From the NCBI GenBank assembly GCA_018817585.1, contig JAHITE010000038.1:1-32506 (forward strand): a stretch of DNA of 32,506 nt, given 5' to 3'. Positions 8,988 through 17,641 of the stretch are shown one piece after another (the first letter of the stretch is position 1; each line of letters starts with the position of its first letter). The notes under the pieces are model-generated. The model made no database searches, was not told the origin of the DNA, and was given only the letters and a program-made list of their open reading frames with translations. Made by a program: the position numbers and the translations under genes. Source of the DNA: Candidatus Omnitrophota bacterium. GTDB taxonomy: Bacteria > Omnitrophota > Gorgyraeia > B26-G9.

Positions 8988-10499
8988 TTAAAATTCGACT
9001 CCAGCCCAAACAACAAATTCATAAATATTTTCTGTTGCCTCTTTTCCGGTATTCGCGTCCGCGTTCCAATACCTGGCTGCTTCAAGAGGATGAGACATCC
9101 CAAATTGAGCCCCGCAATAGAATATTTCATTCGGCCAATAATCAAAAATCAGGTTAACTTCATTAGCATAATTCTTGCGCGTAAAATCATAATCAATACC
9201 TCTATCAAGCCTGATATTAAAAAACTGCAGACGCAACTGTGTTGATGAATCAGGGGTACAGCCTAATTCTAATTTAATTACTTTTTCATTGGAATTAATA
9301 ATCTGCCCCTGCCCGCCAACAATATTGCCTATATACCATTTACCATTATCCGTATCATCGAAAAATAACGGATCGAACGCTTCATTAGTATCGGTTGAAT
9401 CCGCGTCATCCCCGGAGAAGTAAATATAGCTTGTCCCAATATAGGGAGCAAAACGGCAGGATTCAAATTTATAAGTAGCATCCATATGTCCGCCCCAAGC
9501 TTCTCGGTCCAATTTTCTATCAGTCAAAAGATTAGCCCTGTCAACACTGGTGCTTCCTAATTGCCTTACAATCTCACCATCAAGAGTAAGCCCGGAGATT
9601 GCCGGCACTTCATATAAAGCCTTAACACTTAAAGCCACTGTATCATTTTCCAGCTCGCTATTATCATCTTTGAAAAATGCTCCTATATCCCATTTTTCGT
9701 GATGCAGGTTAACTCCATAAAGTTCCCCTCCTCCAGTATACGCTGTAAGCGGCAGCTGGTCCTGATATTCAGGAGGTCCGGCATCGTAAGAACCCAGATA
9801 CTGAGTCCAGTCATTATCAATAAACGCCGCGAAACAATCAACTGTGCCAAAATCGTTATTTAATGTTGCCCGAGCTCCGTCAAAAGATTTTAATGGCACT
9901 GACCACTGAGCCACTGTATCCGCGCGGCCATCACCGATAATAAAACCATCACCAATTACAATTTCCTGGCGCCCTAAGGTTAGATCAATATTAAAACTTC
10001 CAATATCACTAAAAGTTAAATTAGCCAGATCAACGTCCACCATGGTATTGTCTGTCGCTGTCCCATAAAAAAGGCTGTCATCTCCGGAAGTATTTGCGGA
10101 AACAATTCTAAAATCACCGCTAACTTCATCTGTGAATTGAGTTTTAGCTCCTAATTTCGCGATATTTTCAGCAAAAGCTACGGTATTGCCTTTAGTAAAA
10201 TTAACTCCTTCCTGAGTATATCCCACAATATCTAAGGAACCGTAAAATTTAACTTTTGCCCCGCTAGCCAACGGGATTCCCTCTTTTGATAATTCTTCCT
10301 TTATTTCTACTTTTGTCTCTACCTTTGATGTTTCTTGTTCAAGCTTTAATTCTGATTTAAGATCCGCCGCGTCTCCTTCTGATATTACATTATTCTTAAT
10401 CAATACATCTATTAGCGCCTCTACTTCACTAGCCTTCACACTATTAATAATTACTAGAGAACCAAAAATAATACATAAGCCTATAATAATATTCTTCAT
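8988..10499 (-). CDS. Outer-membrane beta-barrel porin (putative porin / AlgE-like)
   Basis: A 503-residue outer-membrane protein. Residues 1-23 form a signal peptide ending in VKA. The next 50 residues are helical and charged (ALIDVLIKNNVISEGDAAD), the short N-terminal element common in putative porins. From KVKFYGSLDIVGY on there are alternating amphipathic strands and acidic loops, with LGRQEIVIGDG and SFDGARATL resembling alginate-export-type barrels. The chain ends in phenylalanine (VVWAGVEF), the signal recognised by the BAM complex. It should form a diffusion channel for a small, perhaps charged, solute. It is the first gene of the porin / binding-protein / kinase operon; its TAA touches an ATG of the next frame and the functional PotD-like start is 24 bases on. 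A GGGGGG ribosome-binding site is unusually close to the ATG. Confidence 0.85.
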   Translation of the reverse strand: MKNIIIGLCIIFGSLVIINSVKASEVEALIDVLIKNNVISEGDAADLKSELKLEQETSKVETKVEIKEELSKEGIPLASGAKVKFYGSLDIVGYTQEGVNFTKGNTVAFAENIAKLGAKTQFTDEVSGDFRIVSANTSGDDSLFYGTATDNTMVDVDLANLTFSDIGSFNIDLTLGRQEIVIGDGFIIGDGRADTVAQWSVPLKSFDGARATLNNDFGTVDCFAAFIDNDWTQYLGSYDAGPPEYQDQLPLTAYTGGGELYGVNLHHEKWDIGAFFKDDNSELENDTVALSVKALYEVPAISGLTLDGEIVRQLGSTSVDRANLLTDRKLDREAWGGHMDATYKFESCRFAPYIGTSYIYFSGDDADSTDTNEAFDPLFFDDTDNGKWYIGNIVGGQGQIINSNEKVIKLELGCTPDSSTQLRLQFFNIRLDRGIDYDFTRKNYANEVNLIFDYWPNEIFYCGAQFGMSHPLEAARYWNADANTGKEATENIYEFVVWAGVEF

Positions 10500-10611
10500 C
10501 CGCCCCCCTTGTTTTTGTTAATCACCCCTAACTATATCTACTTATACTATCATAACATATACTCATTTGTAAAATAGTAATTTTTTCAGTAAACACGCGG
10601 TGGATTGTAAT

Positions 10612-11874
10612 TCAATTTTCCATATTATCCTCGATCTTTATATTACCAATAATAATCGCCCCATCCCCAATACTTACTTTTTTTCCAATTGATACCGTGC
10701 CTTCAATATACACATTATTTCCAATGGCAACATTTTGCGCTATAGCCACGCTATAAATTGTTTCCCATGCTTCAGCTTCGGCCTCTTGCCCAAGATATTC
10801 GGACTGGCGGTACCAATCAGGCCGCTGCTGAGTTTGGGTTCCCTTTACCGTCGCGCCTGTTCCAATTTTTACAGATCTAGCTATGTTTGTGCCAACTACA
10901 CTGCTCAAAGCTCCGATATTAACATTACTGGATAACTGCGATTGCATAACCGCAGCTCCATAACCAAATTCGCACATCATATATTCTATTTTTTGGAGTG
11001 TTTCAGACTTGAAACTTTTTCGGTCACTTATATCAATGATTGTATTTACTGCCTGACCATTTTCATCAAACCCAAAAATCTTAATCCCTGTTAAACTGAC
11101 CCCCTCATTAATAAACACCTGTCCTTTAACAAAAGAATTATCACTTTTAAACCCGCTTTTAATCGTTACTGGCGCTGTTTTACTATTTCCCTCAATACTC
11201 CCGCCCTTAATGCTTATATCCCCGCTTTAGTTGACATATTTAAGCATCGCATCTTCCACATTCGCTATTGCCTTCTTTGATAATTTTTCATAATTCACTT
11301 CTCTAATTTCACCACGCAAACAATGCGAATCATTGCCTAAAATACTGTTATAAATCTGGGTTCCATTCACATATACATTTTCGCCTAATATACTGTCAAT
11401 AATTTATCCCTGTCCACTTTCCGCGTAAATTCTGGAATTCTTACCAATCATGACCTGACTTTCCCGACTTTTAATGATTGCATCTTGACCAACAACTACG
11501 TCAGATTCTATGATCAGCAAAGGTTGCTTATTTACCTCATGTTCAGACTTTTTGTCAACTCCAACCACACCGAGGATCTTTGAATTCTTACCTAGTTTAA
11601 TCAACCCATTTAACACTGAAGAATTGATAGAAACTAAAGCAGCTTTGGAGATATAAACATTTTCATCCTGCTGTATATTATTATTGGTAAAATTATTAAA
11701 AAACATCTCAATCCTATCAATACTCAAAAACGGCGCTAAGTTATCCACTGCATAATACCGTGCTGCTGTAAACACCTCAGCCCCGAATGACACCTCTATA
11801 GAGAACATCATAATCAGACCTGAAATTATTAAAATACGATATGTTTTACTCCGGAAAAAAAAATAGTTTTTCAT
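10612..11874 (-). pseudogene. Secreted beta-helix (hexapeptide-like) protein gene with two in-frame TAA stops
   Basis: One reading frame runs for 421 codons from the ATG at 11874 to the TGA at 10612 and is broken only by TAA at 11406-11404 (codon 157) and TAA at 11229-11227 (codon 216); there is no frameshift. The first 156 residues hold a signal peptide (LIISGLIMMFSIEVSFGA) and rows such as VVVGQDAIIK and VMIGKNSRIYA. Between the stops the frame continues with DSILGENVYVNGTQ and YNSILGND. After the second stop it ends in QNVAIGNNVYIEGTVSIGKK and GDGAIIIGNIKIED. These short repeats fit a left-handed or bactofilin-like beta-helix. TAA is a normal stop in neighbouring genes, so recoding is unlikely; recent nonsense decay is the simple reading. 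The last piece could start at a GTG (11118) but has no convincing ribosome-binding site. The first piece might still be secreted. Confidence 0.75.
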
Positions 11875-12031
11875 AACTTCTCTCTAGTATAAAATCTTTA
11901 AATAAAATTCATGATAAAGTGTATCCTATTTTTTTCAGCATTGCAAAAAAACAACAATCCCTAACTTATTTAATTACAAGCTATTATAAAAATGCCCTAT
12001 TCAAGCAAACCCGACAAGCGCCCGACCTATC

Positions 12032-12060
12032 TTGCAAATAATAGTACAGTCAGGTAGACT
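12032..12060 (+). promoter_or_regulatory. Possible sigma70 promoter for the 12108 gene
   Basis: TTGCAA (12032-12037) and TAGACT (12055-12060) are separated by 17 bases and lie 48 bases before the ATG. Each box differs from consensus by two bases or fewer. In AT-rich DNA this can occur by chance. Confidence 0.4.
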
Positions 12061-12107
12061 TTATTACATTTTTATTATTAGGTTAAGAATCTTCACAGGG
12101 GAAAACC

Positions 12108-13331
12108 ATGCAGAAGAATTTAGCAGTACAATTATTAATCGCGGTTGTAATTAATTGTTTTTTGGCCGTAAACCTGTTCGCTTTCAGCGCTTCCTCAAAA
12201 CAGGATACCGGTTATCGAACCCAATATCTGAACCCTTCATTAAACATACAAGCTGATTCCATAGAAAACTCATTCAATATCGGCAGAACCGCTTCTGAGG
12301 AATCTTTCCCTGTAATTTCCAAGGAGCCCTCCGGTCTTAACGCTTTTTATTTCTTAGAAGTAATTTTGAGCATCACCATTATTTTTCTTGTTATATCCGC
12401 TCTATACGGGGCATACCGCGGATACGCCACACTGATAACTAGGCTATCCTCTCCGCAATATCAGCAAGAGATGGCACAGAGAGACTTAGAAAGAGAGCAA
12501 AACCATCTAAATAAAGAGCTAACTAACGCGTTTAACGAATTGAAGAAATTACAGATAGACCAAAATCAGCGCTCAACAGCCGCTAATCTTTTGTCCATGA
12601 TCCAGGCTATTGATAAACATTCCTGGAAAATAACAAAAGAAGAGGCTGAGCCTACAGAATTAATGAACGCCTTAAAAAAGCAGTATCCTTTATTTTCGCT
12701 TCTTAGCGCAAAAAATAACAACGCCGGCAAATGTTTATTGGAATTGGCGAAAAACCACTACAAGTACCTTCCGGAGGCTTCGAAAGATATCGGGAAGAAC
12801 TTCAGCGGACTTCTTTTTTATGAGGACGAATCCGTTACCATGATATCCAATTCTAAACAATCAGGATCCGGGACGGTAAAATACTGGATTGCTCTTGATA
12901 TTCACGAAAAAAATGATCATACACTTAGCGGCGCATTTGTCGGCGCTGCTGCCGGCGCATTTGTCGGAACATTATTAGATGTAGACCTTATAAAGACTGT
13001 CGCCGTGGGAACTATTGCCGGTGGCATGGTGGGAAAAACTACCTCTGAAGACGCCTATATGAATATCTCTGCCGGAGTTGCCGATGATTATTTTCTAACA
13101 TACGGGTACGATATGGATAAAAAATTAATCGGCACATTACCAGAAGAAATCCTACGGCAGATAAGCCAAGGATATTACCTGCCTTCGGGCAGCATGCTGA
13201 CCAATGTGAAGCTAGATGCCGCGGAACTTGCGCGAAAGACATATCCCCATACTCAGCCCGAAATAACTTCCCGCCTACAGCAATTGAATTATCTGGTCCA
13301 TTCAGCTCCCATAATATCTTCCTCTATCTAA
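12108..13331 (+). CDS. Membrane protein of unknown function with coiled coil and glycine zipper
   Basis: A 407-residue protein that I do not recognise. It has an N-terminal signal-like segment (about 5-25), a second hydrophobic helix (about 85-107, FLEVILSITIIFLVISALYG), a charged coiled-coil stretch (about 117-165, Gln/Glu-rich), a central soluble part, and a glycine-zipper pair at about 280-318 (SGAFVGAAAGAFVGTLL and GTIAGGMVGK) like those that insert into or bridge membranes. The C-terminal third is soluble. The ATG follows AGGGGA at normal spacing. It faces a small secreted protein gene across a short gap and is divergent from the broken beta-helix gene. A cell-envelope role is plausible but unproven. 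Confidence 0.7.
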   Translation: MQKNLAVQLLIAVVINCFLAVNLFAFSASSKQDTGYRTQYLNPSLNIQADSIENSFNIGRTASEESFPVISKEPSGLNAFYFLEVILSITIIFLVISALYGAYRGYATLITRLSSPQYQQEMAQRDLEREQNHLNKELTNAFNELKKLQIDQNQRSTAANLLSMIQAIDKHSWKITKEEAEPTELMNALKKQYPLFSLLSAKNNNAGKCLLELAKNHYKYLPEASKDIGKNFSGLLFYEDESVTMISNSKQSGSGTVKYWIALDIHEKNDHTLSGAFVGAAAGAFVGTLLDVDLIKTVAVGTIAGGMVGKTTSEDAYMNISAGVADDYFLTYGYDMDKKLIGTLPEEILRQISQGYYLPSGSMLTNVKLDAAELARKTYPHTQPEITSRLQQLNYLVHSAPIISSSI

Positions 13332-13354
13332 CCGGTTTCCGCTCCATAGAAGAA

Positions 13355-13385
13355 TAGGGTCACGTTCTCTCTCAGGCTGACCCTA
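13355..13385. terminator. 8-bp perfect inverted repeat between convergent genes
   Basis: TAGGGTCA (13355-13362) and TGACCCTA (13378-13385) form a perfect stem with a 15-base loop, between the ends of the 12108 and 13404 genes. No clear U-tract follows on either strand, so it may act as a weak bidirectional terminator or mRNA end protector rather than a classical intrinsic terminator. Confidence 0.4.
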
Positions 13386-13403
13386 GTTGTATCGCTATTT
13401 AAA

Positions 13404-13820
13404 CTATCTTTTTCCTTTATTATTCTTTCCGCTGCTTTTTCCTTTAGTTGCTCCATCCATTTTACTGCTTTTATTTTTAGCCGCTGTTTTAGCTTCAGTC
13501 CTCTGCATTTTGCGCTCCTGAATTGCGGCATGAACTTTAGCTGCCAAATCTTTGCCTCTAAGTCCTTGGGCATGCGCCTGTGTTACTGCCTGAGCAATAA
13601 CATTTTTTATTTCTTGCCTACTTTCCCCTTTTTCAATCATCTCTCTAATCGAAGGCTCTAGCGCCTTTGCCTCATCAGACGTGACTGTACCTTGCTGCTG
13701 TAGTTCATTGCTTAGCTGATTAACAATTGTTAATCCCTCTTCGGCTTTAACCACTGAGGCCATAAACAGAATAAAACAAACACAAATACCCAGAATAAGC
13801 TTTGCATTAATTTTGTTCAT
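13404..13820 (-). CDS. Small secreted protein with lysine-rich tail, unknown function
   Basis: A 138-residue protein. Residues 1-26 form a signal peptide (LILGICVCFILFMASVVKA). The mature part is helical and Gln/Ala-rich (VIAQAVTQAHAQGLRGKDLA), followed by a strongly basic, low-complexity tail of Lys, Ser, Gly and Asn ending in GKNNKGKR. GGGGGG four bases before the ATG is a clear ribosome-binding site. No family is recognised. The basic tail suggests binding to an acidic polymer such as cell-wall glycan, lipid A or DNA. It lies just downstream of the amidoligase operon on the same strand but beyond that operon's terminator, so a link to it is only a guess. Confidence 0.7.
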   Translation of the reverse strand: MNKINAKLILGICVCFILFMASVVKAEEGLTIVNQLSNELQQQGTVTSDEAKALEPSIREMIEKGESRQEIKNVIAQAVTQAHAQGLRGKDLAAKVHAAIQERKMQRTEAKTAAKNKSSKMDGATKGKSSGKNNKGKR

Positions 13821-13998
13821 AACACCCCCCTTTTTTGGCTGTTTAAGTTCACATTAAATTCATTACCTCATAATTATACTCTTTTTATTTAAAAAAACCT
13901 AAACAAATAAAAACCCGCTAAAACAATTAATCTCTAATTATAAAAAACCAAATTTATTCGATTAAAACAGGAGAAATTTCCCGAATCTCCGCAAACAA

Positions 13999-14083
13999 AA
14001 AACCCTTGCCCTGATAAATTCTCAGAACAACGGTTTTAGTTTGCCAAAAAAGCATGCTGGAATAATTAAGTATGGCGTCCTTG
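13999..14083. repeat. Dispersed hairpin repeat, copy 1 (terminator of the amidoligase operon)
   Basis: Arms 13999-14014 and 14022-14037 pair around the loop TAAATTC. Transcribed from the minus strand, most differences become G-U pairs, and the stem is followed by GGGTTTTTTG, as in an intrinsic terminator. It lies just past the last gene of the minus-strand operon. Homology with copy 2 extends over the flank to about 14083 (shared GAATAATTAAG). Confidence 0.7.
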
Positions 14084-14207
14084 CGTTTTCAATTTCAAGC
14101 ATTTTTTCTAAAATCATATCCACATCATCCTTTTAGCACTTCTTTTGCAAAACAAAGGTCTGACTTTTTTCTTTACGCGGGCTTGATGATATAAGTAATA
14201 TTTTCAT
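14022..14207 (-). pseudogene. Remnant of a NADPH-dependent FMN reductase / flavodoxin-fold gene
   Basis: The ATG at 14207 follows AAAGGAG, and the frame begins MKILLISSSPRKEKSQTFVL, the start of the FMN-binding loop of iron-sulfur-flavoprotein or FMN-reductase proteins. A stop follows at 14135. The expected continuation AKEVLKG appears one frame away, and KDDVDMILEKMLE, normally found about 60 residues later after the Cys motif, follows directly. So a large internal deletion plus a frameshift destroyed the gene. Its start lies 18 bases after the stop of the N-formylglutamate amidohydrolase gene, so it was once the last gene of that operon. The end overlaps hairpin repeat copy 1. Confidence 0.65.
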
Positions 14208-14225
14208 TTGCTCTCCTTTTTCTGG

Positions 14226-14924
14226 TTAAACATCATACGACTCTGCTGTTTCGGAAAATACTTTGCCTAAAATCGCTTTTAAGCAGCGCCATTGTTTAAA
14301 ATTACCCAAGATTTTCTGATTAATTTCCAGCTCAATGCCGAGATACGCAGCCGGCGGCAGATAATTGCGGACAAAGCTTACCAGGCTATCGCTTTTGCCT
14401 TGATAAGGATAATTGCAGCGGACTTTAAACCCTTTAGCAACAGCTTGAATCTTTTTTTTTAATATATTAGATAAGTCGACTTCAGCCTGTCTTGCCGGAT
14501 TATAAAGCAATCCGATATCCGCATTCCGCTGTTTCCCTGTTAAGAGCGGAGTAAAACTATGCACTGAAACATGCAGCACTTGCTGATTTTTTTTAACCGC
14601 GGCATTTATAATATTTTCCACAGGCCTGCGGTAAGCTTTATAATAGTGCTCGATCAGCTGGTTCTTTTGATTTATATCTAACAGATTAGTAAAGCAAGAA
14701 AATAAACGCGGATGCCCCAGAGAGCGGTTTACGTCGATGAGCAGACGCGTATTACTGTATAGAAAAAAAGACGCGTTTAGCTGCCCAGCCAGCCCGCGGG
14801 CTAATTCCAGCGCGCCGGCATCATAAGCTTGATGTGTTTTTAAAATAGCCTGATTGCTTTTAAAAAGATGCTTATACACACCCGGTACTTTATTCGCGGC
14901 ATGTTCACAGGTAACAATTCGCAT
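14226..14924 (-). CDS. N-formylglutamate amidohydrolase-family enzyme
   Basis: A 232-residue protein of the N-formylglutamate amidohydrolase (FGase) family, zinc-dependent hydrolases of N-acyl glutamate-type amides. Visible family motifs are VTCEHAANKVP (E7-H8), AYDAGALELA with D35, RLLIDVNRS, HVSVHSFTP with a metal-type His, and GIELEINQ near the C-terminus. There is no histidine-utilisation gene nearby, so degradation of histidine to N-formylglutamate is unlikely to be its job. It starts 5 bases after the stop of the GCS2-type ligase. In that setting it probably removes an acyl or amide group from a glutamate-containing product, or edits one. The AAGG ribosome-binding site is somewhat distant (about 12 bases). 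Confidence 0.85.
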   Translation of the reverse strand: MRIVTCEHAANKVPGVYKHLFKSNQAILKTHQAYDAGALELARGLAGQLNASFFLYSNTRLLIDVNRSLGHPRLFSCFTNLLDINQKNQLIEHYYKAYRRPVENIINAAVKKNQQVLHVSVHSFTPLLTGKQRNADIGLLYNPARQAEVDLSNILKKKIQAVAKGFKVRCNYPYQGKSDSLVSFVRNYLPPAAYLGIELEINQKILGNFKQWRCLKAILGKVFSETAESYDV

Positions 14925-14929
14925 GTTTT

Positions 14930-16180
14930 TTATTTACCTTCAAATAGCTTGTTCTGTTCCAGACAATCAGCCAGCCGCTGATAAACGCGGATTATGTTTT
15001 CTCGGGAAACATCCTTGTTTAAGCTGCGCAGAATCCGCTGTGACAGATTACCTTGACTTAAAATAAGGTCATACACATGCCCAAAAGCTTTATCATCTAA
15101 GTATCCTTGCGCGGTAATTTGCCCAATGATATGGCGAATAATTTTGTCATAACCGCAGGTCTTCTTGTCTTTGATTCCCCAGGCTTTTAAATACGCGGTA
15201 TCAGGACAAACTGCTTTTAATCCTTTGCGCACCGCGTCCGCGTAAATTTTTAGCAAAGGCTTGTTTGGCCAGGCCGATAGTTTAGAGAAGCTGATCGTCT
15301 GTTCATTAACTAAAAATTTCAAGGCGGCAATTATAAAAGCGCAAACCGCTGTTTCAGCCTGAAGACACTCCTGGCAATCGAGCAATTTTATCTCAAGGGC
15401 GTAACGCTCAAACCGGGCGATCGCGCCCCGGGAATTAAGCCATTCATATTGCAAACGCTTCTGCGGGTCAAGCTTAGCAATGCTTTTGTACATCGGCATA
15501 AGAATCCGCGTTTCGTAATCCTTGCGGCTTTTTATATTTGCTTCCGGGATAATCTTACCCGCGTTCCGAGGAAACTTTTTTTGATTTTTCGCGTAAAAAA
15601 GCATCCGGTTATCCAAAGATCCAGTTGCTTTGCCTTCGATCAGCGGAGAACTTGCCGCCAGCGCCGGCAATAACGGCAGCAAAAATCTCACTGCCGCGTG
15701 CAAACGGCTGAATTCCTGGTCATTACTAAAAGATATATTCAGATGCGTTGACTGCAGGTTTGCCCAGCCATGTCCGGAACAATTAAAAATCCGGTCATAG
15801 GTTTTATAGATCATCCGGTTTCCGTGAGGCCAGACCTGGGTTTCGGTAAGCGGATCCATAAACGGATGCGCTCCGCCGGGCAACAGTTTAGCTTGATGTT
15901 TTGCTAAGAATGAATTGATCTGTTTTATCTGCGGCTGGAGCAGTCTTGGCAGCTCGGCAGTATCAGTCATCGGAGCCAAGGTTTTTATTTCAATAACATG
16001 TAAAGAAAGTTCATTCGACCAAGCCACTCTGCCAAATTTTCGTTCACAATGTTTTTTTCCGCTGCCTCCAGAAAGCAGAGTATCGGCGATCGGTAAAACA
16101 TGCAGATCTTTATCGGCAACGATCATATATTCAACTTCAACACCAATACCTTCAAACAGTTTTAATTTCTTTAGTTTCAT
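14930..16180 (-). CDS. GCS2-type glutamate-cysteine-ligase-like carboxylate-amine ligase
   Basis: A 416-residue ligase of the glutamine-synthetase fold (GCS2 / YbdK-like). The first strand carries EGIGVEVEY with E15 and E17 as metal-binding acids. Further on are ELSLHVIEIKT, a Gly-rich GGAHPFMDP, and STHLNISFSND, which matches the conserved His-containing strand. These enzymes join the side-chain or alpha carboxylate of glutamate to an amine, with ATP. The start at 16180 is chosen because AGGA lies eight bases upstream and the conserved strand follows at once; a longer frame to 16357 reads through the upstream ATP-grasp gene and has no domain. The ATG overlaps the ATP-grasp stop by 29 bases, indicating translational coupling. 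The amine substrate is unknown; with no glutathione synthetase of standard type here, glutathione is not the obvious product. Confidence 0.85.
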   Translation of the reverse strand: MKLKKLKLFEGIGVEVEYMIVADKDLHVLPIADTLLSGGSGKKHCERKFGRVAWSNELSLHVIEIKTLAPMTDTAELPRLLQPQIKQINSFLAKHQAKLLPGGAHPFMDPLTETQVWPHGNRMIYKTYDRIFNCSGHGWANLQSTHLNISFSNDQEFSRLHAAVRFLLPLLPALAASSPLIEGKATGSLDNRMLFYAKNQKKFPRNAGKIIPEANIKSRKDYETRILMPMYKSIAKLDPQKRLQYEWLNSRGAIARFERYALEIKLLDCQECLQAETAVCAFIIAALKFLVNEQTISFSKLSAWPNKPLLKIYADAVRKGLKAVCPDTAYLKAWGIKDKKTCGYDKIIRHIIGQITAQGYLDDKAFGHVYDLILSQGNLSQRILRSLNKDVSRENIIRVYQRLADCLEQNKLFEGK

Positions 16181-17639
16181 AGGGTTTATCCTGATCTTTG
16201 AGTTGTTGAGCGAAAAAGTCGATAACTCTGAGATAGAGCTCGTCTTTAAGCACCTTATCTTCCACCCCAGAATCAACGCTGGGATTATCATTGATCTCAA
16301 TAACAAAAGTTTTATCGCCTTGCTGTTTAAGATCAACACCGTAAAACCCATTGCCAATTAAATTAGCAGATTTCAAAGCAATTTTTACTATATCTGCCGG
16401 CGCTTCCTCAACCGACATAATCTCAACCTTGCCATATTGCCGAGTTTTTCTCTTTTCCCGCCAGTTATAGATCTGCCAGTGTCCTTGCGCCATAAAATAC
16501 TTGCAGGCAAATAACGGCTTGCGGTCCAGAATACCAATACGCCAGTCGAATTCCGAAGGCATATATTCCTGCGCGACTATCAAGTCGGAGATTTTTAGAA
16601 GTATATCCAGTTCGCGGTTAAACTCTTCTGTGTTTTCCACTTTTACAACTCCCTTGGAAAAAGAGCTGTCCGGCTGTTTTAAAACATAGGGAAACCCCAA
16701 CTGACTGGAAACAAGTTCTTTATTATCGCGATGGATAAAAAAGCTTTTCGGTGTAGGGATATGCGCTTTGGAAAGTAATTCTGCCAGATATACCTTGTTT
16801 GTACAGCGTAATATTGACTGCGGATCATCGATAACCACAAGCCCCTCAGCCACAGCGCGGCGGGCAAAACGATAGGTAAAATGATTTGTACTGGTCGTTG
16901 TCCGGATAAACAAGGCATCAAACTCGACAAGTTTATTAATATCGTCTTTTCCAATGATTTCTGTCCAAAAGCCCATTTTCTCCGCGGCATCAACGAATTT
17001 ATCCAAAGCATGTTTGTCTGAAGGAGGATTTTCTTCCTGCGGATCTACAAGAATAGCCAAATCATAACGGTACTGTTTTAATTTTGCCCGGCTAAACCGT
17101 TTCCGCCTAAAATATTCAGCGGCAAATTCCACCAAATACGGTTTATGTGCTTCCGGAACATCGCTCATCGAGACAACATTGATATTTTGAATCTGCCATT
17201 TTTTAGTGAATATAAATTTTGCTCTTAATAAAGGCGATTGAAAAAGATTATATATCCGCCGGCTTAATTCATCATAGCGCGCAGACACATTCTTCCCAAA
17301 ATAGATACTCAAGATAAATTCATTTGATTTAAGCGGGGCCAATGTTTTCTGGATCAAATCTTCCAGATCTAAAGACATTGCTTTTACGATATTCTGCGAC
17401 GCGAAATCCTGAATAGTCATAACGCTGGGGAAAACTCTCTGGCCGCGGGCCTCAGCCAGCAAGGAAACATAATAACCTGTTGCCTGATAGCGGTAAGAAC
17501 GGCAGAGATTAAAAATCCGGGTCTGGCGCGTATCTATATTCTCGCTCTTGTTCAAATAATCAGCTGCTGAAATCACCTCAACGTTTTCGATTCGCAGATC
17601 CCAGGTTTTAGGATTATTTACTACAATAATATTCCGCAA
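16152..17639 (-). CDS. RLAN-type RimK-like ATP-grasp ligase
   Basis: A 495-residue protein. The first 200 residues match the RimK-like ATP-grasp N-terminal (RLAN) domain, with DTRQTRIFNLCRSYRYQATG and FPSVMTIQDF. The C-terminal 290 residues are an ATP-grasp domain: K321 in YVLKQPDSSFSKG and K329 bind ATP phosphates, VAQEYMPSEFDWRIGIL follows, D436 is in YGVDLK, and E448, N450 and N452 in EINDNPSV bind magnesium. RimK-like enzymes ligate glutamate or other amino acids onto a carboxylate through an acyl phosphate. The start is TTG at 17639, two bases after the TAG of the peptidase gene with GGGG seven bases upstream; there is no ATG near. From memory, RLAN proteins occur beside GCS2 ligases in other bacteria, but no product has been settled to my knowledge. 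Confidence 0.88.
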   Translation of the reverse strand: MRNIIVVNNPKTWDLRIENVEVISAADYLNKSENIDTRQTRIFNLCRSYRYQATGYYVSLLAEARGQRVFPSVMTIQDFASQNIVKAMSLDLEDLIQKTLAPLKSNEFILSIYFGKNVSARYDELSRRIYNLFQSPLLRAKFIFTKKWQIQNINVVSMSDVPEAHKPYLVEFAAEYFRRKRFSRAKLKQYRYDLAILVDPQEENPPSDKHALDKFVDAAEKMGFWTEIIGKDDINKLVEFDALFIRTTTSTNHFTYRFARRAVAEGLVVIDDPQSILRCTNKVYLAELLSKAHIPTPKSFFIHRDNKELVSSQLGFPYVLKQPDSSFSKGVVKVENTEEFNRELDILLKISDLIVAQEYMPSEFDWRIGILDRKPLFACKYFMAQGHWQIYNWREKRKTRQYGKVEIMSVEEAPADIVKIALKSANLIGNGFYGVDLKQQGDKTFVIEINDNPSVDSGVEDKVLKDELYLRVIDFFAQQLKDQDKPYETKEIKTV

Positions 17640-17641
17640 AG

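Noticed and set aside
11404..11874. Reading TAA as an amino acid to rejoin the beta-helix gene
   Set aside because: TAA is used as a normal stop in several intact neighbours (PotD-like, GCS2-type ligase, rlmM), so genome-wide recoding is excluded.
16181..16357. A longer N-terminus for the GCS2-type ligase
   Set aside because: The extension overlaps the well-conserved ATP-grasp C-terminus, and a good ribosome-binding site precedes the ATG at 16180.
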